DNA from: Brachybacterium muris
Lineage (GTDB): Bacteria > Actinomycetota > Actinomycetes > Actinomycetales > Dermabacteraceae
Length of the DNA: 64,000 nucleotides
Assembly (NCBI RefSeq): GCF_016907455.1
Contig: NZ_JAFBCB010000001.1
Location: 3,100,001-3,164,000 of the forward strand
Direction: 5' to 3'
The notes below the pieces were generated by a model that did no database searches, was not told where the DNA came from, and saw only the letters and a list, made by a program, of their open reading frames with translations. The position numbers were made by a program, and so were the translations under genes. Of this stretch, positions 51,865-64,000 are shown piece after piece. How positions within the stretch are numbered: the stretch's first letter is position 1; the number at the start of each line of letters is the position of its first letter.

Positions 51865-53307
51865 TCACCCCCGCTGCAGGTACTCCCCCAGCGCACGCAT
51901 GTGGTCCCGCACCTCGAAGCCGGTCGCCTCGATCTTCGCCAGGTCCAGCGCGGAGTTGCGCGGCCGGGGCGCCACGGTGCCGTCGCCCTCGGCCTTGCCC
52001 TGGGCGGCGTAGTACGCGGCGGTGCTCACCGGGTGCACCCGTGCGCGGTCGTGACCGGCAAGGGCGAACACCTCTGCGGCGATGTCGGCCCAGCTCATCG
52101 GCTCCCCTCCTCCGCTGAGGTTGTACACCCCGGGCTGCGGCCGCTGCGTGAGCAGGTGGTCGATCGCGGCGGCGAGATCACTGGTGAAGGTGAGGCGGCC
52201 GATCTGGTCGTCCACCACCGTCGGGTCGATCCCCCGCTCGGCCAGCTGCGCCATCGTCCGTACGAAGTTCGTGCCCTCGCCGATCACCCAGCTGGTGCGC
52301 ACGATGTAGTGATCCGGCACGGTGGCGACCAGCTGGTCACCTGCGGCCTTGGTCTGCCCGTACACGCCCAGCGGACTGAGCGGTTCGGCCTCGTCGTGCA
52401 GCTCGCGCTCACCGTCGAACACGTAGTCGCTGGAGACGTGCACCAACGTGGCCCGCTCCCGCCGGGCCGCCTCCACCAGGCGGCCCACACCGGTGACGTT
52501 CACCGCCCAGGCCTCGCGCCTGCCCTCGGGGGTCTCCGCGGCATCGACTGCGGTGTGCGCGGCGGCGTTGACGAGCACGGCGTACGGGGAGAAGTCGAAG
52601 GCGTCCACGCTGGCGGCGTCGGCGATGTCCAGCTCGTTGCGATCCACGGCGTCGACGTCGGCCCGGCCCTGCCAGCGCTCGGCGAGCGCGCGGCCCAGCT
52701 GGCCGCCGGCGCCCACCACCAGGGTGCGGCGCGGCGGCACCGGGGTGACCTCCGAAAGTCGGGGGTGGGCCTTGTCCTTCTCGGACAGCTCCGCCTGCTC
52801 CAGGGGGATGGGCCAGGGGATCGCGGCGGTCTCATCGGCCAGGTTCAGGAAGGTGTACTGGGCCTGTGCGGCTTCGGACCAGTGCGCGCTGACCAGGTAG
52901 GTGTACGCGGCGGGCGCTTCGAGGGTCTGGAAGGCATTGCCCACCCCGCGCGGCACGAAGATCGCCGTATCGGGGGTGATCTCGTGGTGGTAGGTGGCCC
53001 CGAACGTCGGGCCCTCGCGCAGATCCACCCAGGCGCCGAACACGCGGCCGGTGGCCACCGAGATGTACTTGTCCCACGGCTCGGCGTGGATGCCGCGGGT
53101 GACACCCACCGCCTGGTTGAAGGAGATGTTGTTCTGCACGGGGCCGAAGTCCGGCAGCCCGGCGGCAACCATCTTCTGGCGCTGCCAGTTCTCCTTGAAC
53201 CAGCCGCGCTGATCGCCGTGCACAGGCAGGTCGATCACCAGCAGGCCGGGGATCGGGGTGGTGTGGACGGCCAGCTGCTTCGGGCCCGCTGGTGCCGCGG
53301 CGGTCAT
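51865..53307 (-). CDS. rmlCD: Bifunctional dTDP-4-dehydrorhamnose 3,5-epimerase / reductase
   Basis: 480 residues from ATG 53307. Residues 1-190 are a RmlC epimerase (DQRGWFKENWQ, NNISFNQAVGVTRGIHAEPWDKYI, VPRGVGNAFQTLE). Residues 205-480 are a RmlD reductase with NAD(P) motif VVGAGGQLGRALAE, AAHTAVDAAE, VHVSSDYVFDG and the catalytic YGQTKAAGD. It carries out the last two steps to dTDP-L-rhamnose. Fusion of the two is known in actinobacteria. It starts 14 bases after rmlB, same operon. Confidence 0.92.
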   Translation of the reverse strand: MTAAAPAGPKQLAVHTTPIPGLLVIDLPVHGDQRGWFKENWQRQKMVAAGLPDFGPVQNNISFNQAVGVTRGIHAEPWDKYISVATGRVFGAWVDLREGPTFGATYHHEITPDTAIFVPRGVGNAFQTLEAPAAYTYLVSAHWSEAAQAQYTFLNLADETAAIPWPIPLEQAELSEKDKAHPRLSEVTPVPPRRTLVVGAGGQLGRALAERWQGRADVDAVDRNELDIADAASVDAFDFSPYAVLVNAAAHTAVDAAETPEGRREAWAVNVTGVGRLVEAARRERATLVHVSSDYVFDGERELHDEAEPLSPLGVYGQTKAAGDQLVATVPDHYIVRTSWVIGEGTNFVRTMAQLAERGIDPTVVDDQIGRLTFTSDLAAAIDHLLTQRPQPGVYNLSGGGEPMSWADIAAEVFALAGHDRARVHPVSTAAYYAAQGKAEGDGTVAPRPRNSALDLAKIEATGFEVRDHMRALGEYLQRG

Positions 53308-53321
53308 GTCGTCTCCCCCGC

Positions 53322-55413
<2,092 letters not shown>

Positions 55414-55438
55414 ACTGCGCAGTATCCCAGGTCCGGGC

Positions 55439-56755
55439 TCAGGCCCCGGCAGTGCGCCCCTCCATCGCGTTGCCCCGCACCACGTCTTCCAGCATTCCCA
55501 GGTACCTGGCAGCCAGCACATCATCGTCGGCATGCTCGGCCACCCATGCCCGGCCGCTGTCGCGCACGGCCGCCAGGGAGCGGTCCGCGGCGAGACGGCC
55601 CCACAGGCGGACCAGGGCGTCCTCGTCCTGCGGGGCCAGCACGTCCCCGGCGCCCGCCTCCCGCACCACCTCGGCGGCTTCCCCGTCCAGCAGGGCGGTG
55701 ACGTGGCGGCGGGTGGCCAGCAGTTCGTACAGCTTGGAGGGCACCGTCCACGCGAACGGAGCCCAGCCGCGCAAGGACACCACCACGGTGTCGGCCCAGG
55801 CGTACTGCTCCTCCACGTCGCTGTGCTCGATGCGAGGCAGCACCTGCACCGGGGCGTCCAGTTCGTGGGCGAGGGCCGCGAGCGCCGTGGCCTCCACGCC
55901 GTGACCGATCATCCGCACCTCGATGGGCACGCCCTGCTCACGGAGCCGGGCGGCGGCCCGTACCAGGGTGTCCAGCCCCTGGGAGCGGCCCATGTTGCCC
56001 AGGTACAGGCAGCGCAGCTCCGGATGGTCGCCCGGTGCATGATCGACCTGCGGGTGCACCCCGTCCAGGTCGGTGCCGTTGCGCACCACCTGCGGCTCTG
56101 CGATGCCGCGCTCCCGCAGCACCTCGGCGAAGCGCCCGGTGGTGGTGACCACCGTCTGCGCGCCCTGCTGCCAGTGGGTCACGGTGTGGTGGACGGCGCC
56201 CTTGGCGTAGCCGATCAGCAGGCCCAGTCCCTTGCGCAGCGGGGCCGGGCTCGCCGCGTGGGCGAGCTCCACCGGCACCGCCCCGGCGGGGCCCACATGG
56301 GTGACCAGGTCCGGCCAGGCGTCGCGCATCTCCGCCACCAGCGGCACCTTCCAGTGCAGGGCCAGCACACGGCCCACCAGCAGGCTGGGGATCGCCGGGG
56401 CGGTCGCGATCACCACGTCGGGCCGGGCATCGGGCCGGGTGAAGCGGCGCAGCAGCCGGCGCAGGGAGTCGGCGGCGGCCACGACGTGGTCGGCGGTGCG
56501 GGTGCCGATGTCGGAGCGGTGCGGGAGGTAGGCGGTGCGCACCACCGTCTCCCCGTGCTCCCCTCGCTCCACGGCCCCCACCCGGTGGTCGCGGCTCTGC
56601 TGCGGGGTGGGCCTGCCTGAGGGGTAGTGCGGCACGGGGGCCGCCACTGTGACCTGGTGACCGGCGGCGACGAAGCGCTGGATCAGGGCCGACCAGCGCC
56701 GCTGCGGGGCCCCGAACTCCGGTGCGTAGTAGTGCGTGACCAGGAGGATCCTCAT
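55439..56755 (-). CDS. Family 4 glycosyltransferase (WcaI-like)
   Basis: 438 residues. N-terminus [24 protein letters not shown] is typical of WcaI/WbuB-like transferases. Later blocks are [53 protein letters not shown] and [20 protein letters not shown]. Its position next to rmlA suggests transfer of rhamnose or of a nearby sugar. The start overlaps the stop of the PRC-barrel gene (ATGA). Confidence 0.86.
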   Translation of the reverse strand: MRILLVTHYYAPEFGAPQRRWSALIQRFVAAGHQVTVAAPVPHYPSGRPTPQQSRDHRVGAVERGEHGETVVRTAYLPHRSDIGTRTADHVVAAADSLRRLLRRFTRPDARPDVVIATAPAIPSLLVGRVLALHWKVPLVAEMRDAWPDLVTHVGPAGAVPVELAHAASPAPLRKGLGLLIGYAKGAVHHTVTHWQQGAQTVVTTTGRFAEVLRERGIAEPQVVRNGTDLDGVHPQVDHAPGDHPELRCLYLGNMGRSQGLDTLVRAAARLREQGVPIEVRMIGHGVEATALAALAHELDAPVQVLPRIEHSDVEEQYAWADTVVVSLRGWAPFAWTVPSKLYELLATRRHVTALLDGEAAEVVREAGAGDVLAPQDEDALVRLWGRLAADRSLAAVRDSGRAWVAEHADDDVLAARYLGMLEDVVRGNAMEGRTAGA

Positions 56756-57117
56756 GCCCGGGGTGCCTCCTCGATGCCCAGTGCCCGGGCCGCGCGGCGC
56801 AGGGTCTGCGGATCGGCGTGGGCCGTGTCCGGCGGGGCAGCGCCGGCGCGGGCCGCGGCGGCGTCCACCACCAGGGTGAGGGCCTGGGAGGGGGTGTCGA
56901 ACAGCTCGGTGAGGGCTCCTGGGGCGATCGCGACAGCTGGCAGCAACACGGTGCGCCCCCGCAGACGCCCCACGGTCACGGTGATCGCGGCCAGCTGGCC
57001 GGTGGCGTCGTGCAGGTAGATGTCCCGCACCCGCCCCACGTGCTCTCCGTCGCTACCGTGCACGGTGGCGCCCGACAGCTCCAGCACGTGCTGGGGCGCG
57101 GGGATGTGGCGGGTCAC
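56752..57117 (-). CDS. PRC-barrel domain protein
   Basis: 121 residues from GTG 57117, with AGGAGGAGG some distance upstream. A PRC-barrel fold (LSGATVHGSDGEHVGRVRDIYLHDATGQLAAITVTVG) with a second, similar half and an Ala-rich tail. PRC-barrels bind proteins or RNA (RimM, photosynthetic reaction centre H). The 4-base overlap with the glycosyltransferase implies joint expression; its role there is unclear. Confidence 0.75.
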   Translation of the reverse strand: MTRHIPAPQHVLELSGATVHGSDGEHVGRVRDIYLHDATGQLAAITVTVGRLRGRTVLLPAVAIAPGALTELFDTPSQALTLVVDAAAARAGAAPPDTAHADPQTLRRAARALGIEEAPRA

Positions 57118-57169
57118 CGGTGGTCGACCTCCTCCTGGGCGGGGCGGCGGTGCGCCCCGGGGACCGTGG

Positions 57170-60605
<3,436 letters not shown>

Positions 60606-60997
60606 GGAACTCCTCAGGTTGGGGACGGCGAGGTCACGGTGCTCTATCGGTGCATCGTCCTGCGATGACGCTGCGGTGACGGCGCAGCGGCGCGCGAGGG
60701 CGTCACCCGGAAGCAGCGCCGCGGGGGCGACGGTACGCGAAGGCGCACAGGCGTCAGCGGGACCGCGGGCCCTCGCCACTTCCGGTTGGTGCGCCACCAT
60801 TCTAGGAGCCGACGGGCCCCGGGGTGCGGAACTGCCATGAACGATGGACGCACCTGGGAACGGTACCCCCTCCCGGTATCGGCCGCGCGTCGGGCCGGCA
60901 GCAGTACGCACACCCGCGCAGGGCCCCGACTGCTATAGGTTGAGCCGGTGCCGGAGAAGTCGACAGGCTCCGGCGAGGGTGACGAGGAAGAGGCACG
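60606..60997. other. Divergent promoter region between lysC and the sugar ABC operon
   Basis: 392 bases with no credible gene. On the minus strand TAGAAT (near 60800-60805) could be a -10 for lysC. On the plus strand TATAGG near 60935 could serve the ABC operon. No clear operator palindrome was found. Confidence 0.4.
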
Positions 60998-61861
60998 ATG
61001 AATGCTCGGCGACCGCTGATCGGCTGGCTGCTGATCGCCCCGAGCCTGATCGGCGTGACCGCCTTCCTGATCCTCCCGGTGATCCTCGCCTTCGTGATCT
61101 CCCTGTTCAACTGGGACCTGCTGGGCACCCGACAGTTCGTGGGCCTGGACAACTACACCACCCTGATCAGCGGCGGCACCCTCATCAACTCCCTGCTGGT
61201 CACCGCGATCTTCACCCTGATCTCCGTGCCGGTGTCCCTGGCGCTCGGGCTGGCGCTGGCCACGCAGCTGGTGCGGGCCCTGCCCGGCTCGGCGATCGTG
61301 CGGGTGATCGTGGTGATCCCCTGGGTGTGCGCCCCGTTGGCCCTGGGCGTGGTGTGGAAGTGGATCTTCCAGCCCTCGGTGGGCGCGCTGAACCAGATCC
61401 TGGGGGTGCGCATCGAGTGGCTCACCGACCCGCAGCTGGCGCTGCCGGCCGTGGCGTTCGTGGCGATCTGGCAGAACGTCGGCTACATCTCGCTGTTCTT
61501 CCAGGCCGGCCTGGGGAAGATCCCCACCTCGATCTACGAGGCCGCCCGGTTGGACGGCGCCGGCTCCTGGCAGCAGATGTGGCACATGACGATCCCGCTG
61601 CTGCGACCCACCACGTTCTTCCTGGCGGTGACCCAGGTGGTGGCCAGCTTCCAGGTGTTCGACATGGTGTTCGCCCTCACCGGCGGCGGCCCCCAGCGCC
61701 GCACCGAGGTGATCGCCTCCCTGATCTACAACGAGGCGTTCGAGGCCTCCCGCCTGGGCCGCGCCAGCGCCGTGGCCGTGATCCTGTTCGTGATCCTGGT
61801 GGTCATCACCCTGATCCAGCAGCGGTACTTCTCTCGCCGCATCACCTACGACATGAGCTGA
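60998..61861 (+). CDS. Sugar ABC transporter permease (MalF-like)
   Basis: 287 residues, GGAAGAGG before ATG 60998. Six membrane helices; the EAA loop reads YEAARLDGAGSWQQMWHMTIPLLRP. One of the two channel subunits of a CUT1 importer. Followed after 12 bases by the second permease and then a binding protein. No ATPase gene is present in the visible part, as is usual for actinobacterial CUT1 systems that share a common ATPase (MsiK type). Confidence 0.92.
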   Translation: MNARRPLIGWLLIAPSLIGVTAFLILPVILAFVISLFNWDLLGTRQFVGLDNYTTLISGGTLINSLLVTAIFTLISVPVSLALGLALATQLVRALPGSAIVRVIVVIPWVCAPLALGVVWKWIFQPSVGALNQILGVRIEWLTDPQLALPAVAFVAIWQNVGYISLFFQAGLGKIPTSIYEAARLDGAGSWQQMWHMTIPLLRPTTFFLAVTQVVASFQVFDMVFALTGGGPQRRTEVIASLIYNEAFEASRLGRASAVAVILFVILVVITLIQQRYFSRRITYDMS

Positions 61862-61873
61862 GAGGAGGACGTC

Positions 61874-62833
61874 ATGACTGCACAGCACCCATTGGACGCC
61901 CAGCCCCCATCCGACGCTCAGGCCCCATCGGACGCTCGGACCCCGTCGTCGGGCCGGACCCCGTCGGCCCGCACCGCCCGCGACCGTCGCACCCCGCGCG
62001 GCCTGCACTCCCGGCGCCTGCTCGCTCACGCCGGCACCTACCTGGTGCTGCTGGTGGCCGCCCTGCTCACCCTGGCGCCGTTCCTGGTCTCGGTGATGAC
62101 GGCCTTCACCTCCCGCCAGCAGTTCGCGCAGCAGGGGCCGATGACCGTGCCGGACCCGCCGGTGCTCGACAACTTCGTGCGCCTGTTCACCGACCCCGAC
62201 GGGTTCGTGACCCCGGTGGTGGTGACCGTGCAGATGGTCGCGGTGATCCTGGCCGGACAGATGGTGTTCTCCGTGCTCGCCGCCTACGCCTTCTCCCACC
62301 TGCGCTTCCCCGGGCGCGATGCGCTGTTCTGGGTGTACGTGGCAACCCTGATGGTGCCGCAGGTCGTGGTGGTGGTGCCGCTGTACCTGATGATGAGCGA
62401 GATCGGCCTGCGCAACACCTTCTGGGCACTGGTGCTGCCGTTCGTGCTGGGCTCCCCGTACGCGATCTTCCTGCTGCGGGAGAACTTCCGCTCGGTTCCC
62501 ACCGAGCTGATGGACGCGATGCGCATCGACGGCGCCGGCACCGGCCGCCTGCTGTGGAACCTGGTGGTGCCGCTGAACCGCCCGATCATCGTGACGCTGG
62601 TGCTGATCACCGTGGTCACCCACTGGAACAACTTCATGTGGCCAATGGTGATCACCTCCGGACCCACCTGGCGGGTGATCACGGTGGCCACCTCCGCCCT
62701 GCAGTCGCAGTACAACAACAACTGGACCCTGGTGATGGCCGGCACCACGCTGGCGATGCTGCCGCTGGTGATCCTGATGATCGTGTTCCAGAAGCAGATC
62801 ACCCGCTCGGTGGGCGAGACCACGCTGCGCTGA
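61874..62833 (+). CDS. Sugar ABC transporter permease (MalG-like)
   Basis: 319 residues, GAGGAGG before ATG 61874. The first 40 residues are a flexible Pro/Ser/Ala stretch with an imperfect repeat (PSDAQ/PSDAR). Six membrane helices follow; EAA loop MDAMRIDGAGTGRLLWNLVVPLNRP. Partner of the preceding permease. Confidence 0.92.
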   Translation: MTAQHPLDAQPPSDAQAPSDARTPSSGRTPSARTARDRRTPRGLHSRRLLAHAGTYLVLLVAALLTLAPFLVSVMTAFTSRQQFAQQGPMTVPDPPVLDNFVRLFTDPDGFVTPVVVTVQMVAVILAGQMVFSVLAAYAFSHLRFPGRDALFWVYVATLMVPQVVVVVPLYLMMSEIGLRNTFWALVLPFVLGSPYAIFLLRENFRSVPTELMDAMRIDGAGTGRLLWNLVVPLNRPIIVTLVLITVVTHWNNFMWPMVITSGPTWRVITVATSALQSQYNNNWTLVMAGTTLAMLPLVILMIVFQKQITRSVGETTLR

Positions 62834-62884
62834 GCGCGTCGTCCGTCATCGGACGTCATCGCAGGTCACGATCCGGCCACCATG

Positions 62885-62915
62885 TCGACATACCCCCTCC
62901 GGGTCTCGTCATAAT
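62885..62915 (+). promoter_or_regulatory. Possible promoter before the sugar-binding protein gene
   Basis: TCGACA (62885-62890) and CATAAT (62910-62915) are spaced by 19 bases, 75 bases before the start codon. An internal promoter would give extra expression of the binding protein, as is common. Confidence 0.35.
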
Positions 62916-62990
62916 GGGAGCACCAGCCCACGCCGCCCCAGGCACCCCGGAACTTCCGGCACCCGCCTGGCGCCAACGGAAGGATCCGCC

Positions 62991-64000
62991 ATGCTGAACC
63001 GTCGAACGATGCTCGCCTCCCTCGCCGCCGCCGGCCTCGCGGGGACCGCCGTGGCCTGCTCCCCCTCCGCCGAGAACGGAGGCTCCGGTGGCGGCAGCGG
63101 CAACGGTGGCAGCGATGGTGGTGGCGGTGCAGCCGGCACCCTCACCTTCCGCCTCTGGGACGAGCTCGCCCAGCCCGCCTACGAGGAGTCCTTCAAGGCG
63201 TTCACCGAGCAGCACGGCTGGAACGTGGACATCGACCTGGTGCCGTGGGGCGACTACTGGACCCGCCTGCCCCTGGACGTGGCCAGCGGCGATGCGGCCG
63301 ACGTGTACTGGATGAACTCCGCCAACTACATCCAGTACAAGGACTCCGGCGACCTGCTGGACATCAACGAGGTCCTCCCCGATGCCTCCGACCAGTGGGA
63401 GGACAGCGTGGTCGAGCTCTACTCCCGCGACGGCGGCCTGTGGGGCGTGCCCCAGCTGTGGGACTCGATCGCGCTGTTCTACAACAAGAACCTCACCGAC
63501 GAAGCAGGCGTGGATCCCAACGGCCTGGCCTTCGACCCGTCGGCCGATTCCGACACCCTGCGCGAGGCCGCCACGGCACTGACCCTGGACGGCGAGGGCC
63601 GCCACCCGGGCGAGGACGGCTTCGACCCCGACAGCCGTGCGCAGTTCGGCTTCAACTCCCAGGCCGATCGCCAGGCCATCATCGGCCCGATGCTGGCCTC
63701 CAACGGTGCGCAGTGGCAGGACCAGGACACCTACACCTTCGCCTCCGAGGAGGGCATCGCCGCCTTCCAGTACATGGCGGACCTGGTGAACGTGGACCAG
63801 GTGGCACCCAGCGCGGCCGACACCAACGAGAACGGCGACTTCAGCCGCGACCTGTTCACCCAGGGCAAGCTGGGCCTGTTCCAGTCCGGCCCCTACAACC
63901 TGGGCAACATCTCCGAGGGCGTGGGCGACACCTTCGAGTGGGCGATCGTGCCGCCGGTCGCCGGTCCCGCCGGCCCCAAGTCACTGGTGCACGGCGTGGT
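62991..64000 (+). CDS. Sugar ABC transporter lipoprotein, substrate-binding (3' end outside window)
   Basis: 336 residues are visible. The signal peptide MLNRRTMLASLAAAGLAGT leads to a lipobox-like AVAC, then a Gly/Ser-rich spacer and an extracellular solute-binding family 1 domain (LTFRLWDELAQPAYEESFKAF, WGDYWTRLPLDVASGDAADVYWM, GVPQLWDSIALFYNKNL). It holds the sugar at the membrane face for the two permeases. GGAAGGA precedes ATG 62991. Confidence 0.9.
   Translation, partial: MLNRRTMLASLAAAGLAGTAVACSPSAENGGSGGGSGNGGSDGGGGAAGTLTFRLWDELAQPAYEESFKAFTEQHGWNVDIDLVPWGDYWTRLPLDVASGDAADVYWMNSANYIQYKDSGDLLDINEVLPDASDQWEDSVVELYSRDGGLWGVPQLWDSIALFYNKNLTDEAGVDPNGLAFDPSADSDTLREAATALTLDGEGRHPGEDGFDPDSRAQFGFNSQADRQAIIGPMLASNGAQWQDQDTYTFASEEGIAAFQYMADLVNVDQVAPSAADTNENGDFSRDLFTQGKLGLFQSGPYNLGNISEGVGDTFEWAIVPPVAGPAGPKSLVHGV

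Noticed and set aside
51865-53307. RmlC-RmlD fusion as a novelty
   Set aside because: The fused epimerase-reductase is known from other actinobacteria.
60606-60997. Riboswitch (lysine type) in front of lysC
   Set aside because: I could not see a matching conserved core or paired stems in the 392-base region; a covariance search would be needed to revive the idea.

Overview
The window is 64 kb of high-GC, densely packed DNA with Shine-Dalgarno-led genes and many 1-20 nt gene overlaps. Gene content fits a Gram-positive actinobacterium: a fused RmlC-RmlD, adjacent lysC-asd, a TagGH-type wall-glycopolymer exporter, an LAXTG-like sorting signal and a CUT1 sugar ABC operon without its own ATPase. 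Brachybacterium or another member of Dermabacteraceae/Micrococcales is my best guess from general resemblance; no 16S or other decisive marker is present.

Region by region. (1) 1-13 kb: a partial membrane protein, a beheaded histidine kinase, a Fic protein with a palindromic operator, a damaged SipW/LAXTG/TasA-like surface cluster, a large HTH-STAND NTPase-WD40 protein, four small genes, and IS21 copy 1. (2) 13.2-16.6 kb: two convergent single-pass membrane proteins with N-terminal variant-leucine-rich (LRV) domains. (3) 16.8-24.8 kb: an acyltransferase fused in frame to the tail of a histidine kinase, a family-4 glycosyltransferase, a heparinase II/III-like protein, an exported protein and wecC. 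(4) 24.8-37.1 kb: a transposon pile-up. An IS1380 sits inside a dead IS256; an asparagine-synthase-like gene follows; then a four-deep nest, in which an IS3 relic holds an istA-less IS21-type element, which holds IS21 copy 2, which holds IS21 copy 3. (5) 37.1-45.6 kb: a minus-strand cell-surface polysaccharide operon (multidomain glycosyltransferase, small membrane protein, WecB, TagH, TagG, glycosyltransferase). (6) 45.8-50.4 kb: a beta-propeller membrane protein whose C-terminus is a duplicated permease tail, a MntA/HepT toxin-antitoxin pair with a palindromic operator, and the intact APC permease. (7) 50.4-57.1 kb: a second Fic protein and dTDP-rhamnose genes (rmlCD, rmlB, rmlA), another glycosyltransferase and a PRC-barrel protein. 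(8) 57.1-60.6 kb: TetR, asd, lysC. (9) 61-64 kb: a sugar ABC importer running off the end.

Together, wecB and wecC (UDP-ManNAcA), rmlABCD (dTDP-L-rhamnose), TagGH and several glycosyltransferases suggest an acidic, rhamnose-containing wall polymer. The mobile-element pile-up separates wecC from wecB and the exporter. The asparagine-synthase-like gene could act on the uronic acid, but this is inference.

The strongest unusual signals are the four-layer insertion nest, two in-frame chimeric genes made by tail replacement, direct repeats of a permease tail flanking a propeller-plus-toxin-antitoxin cassette, and hairpins that would hide the transposase ribosome-binding sites of two unrelated IS families. 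I found no rRNA or tRNA gene and no CRISPR array.
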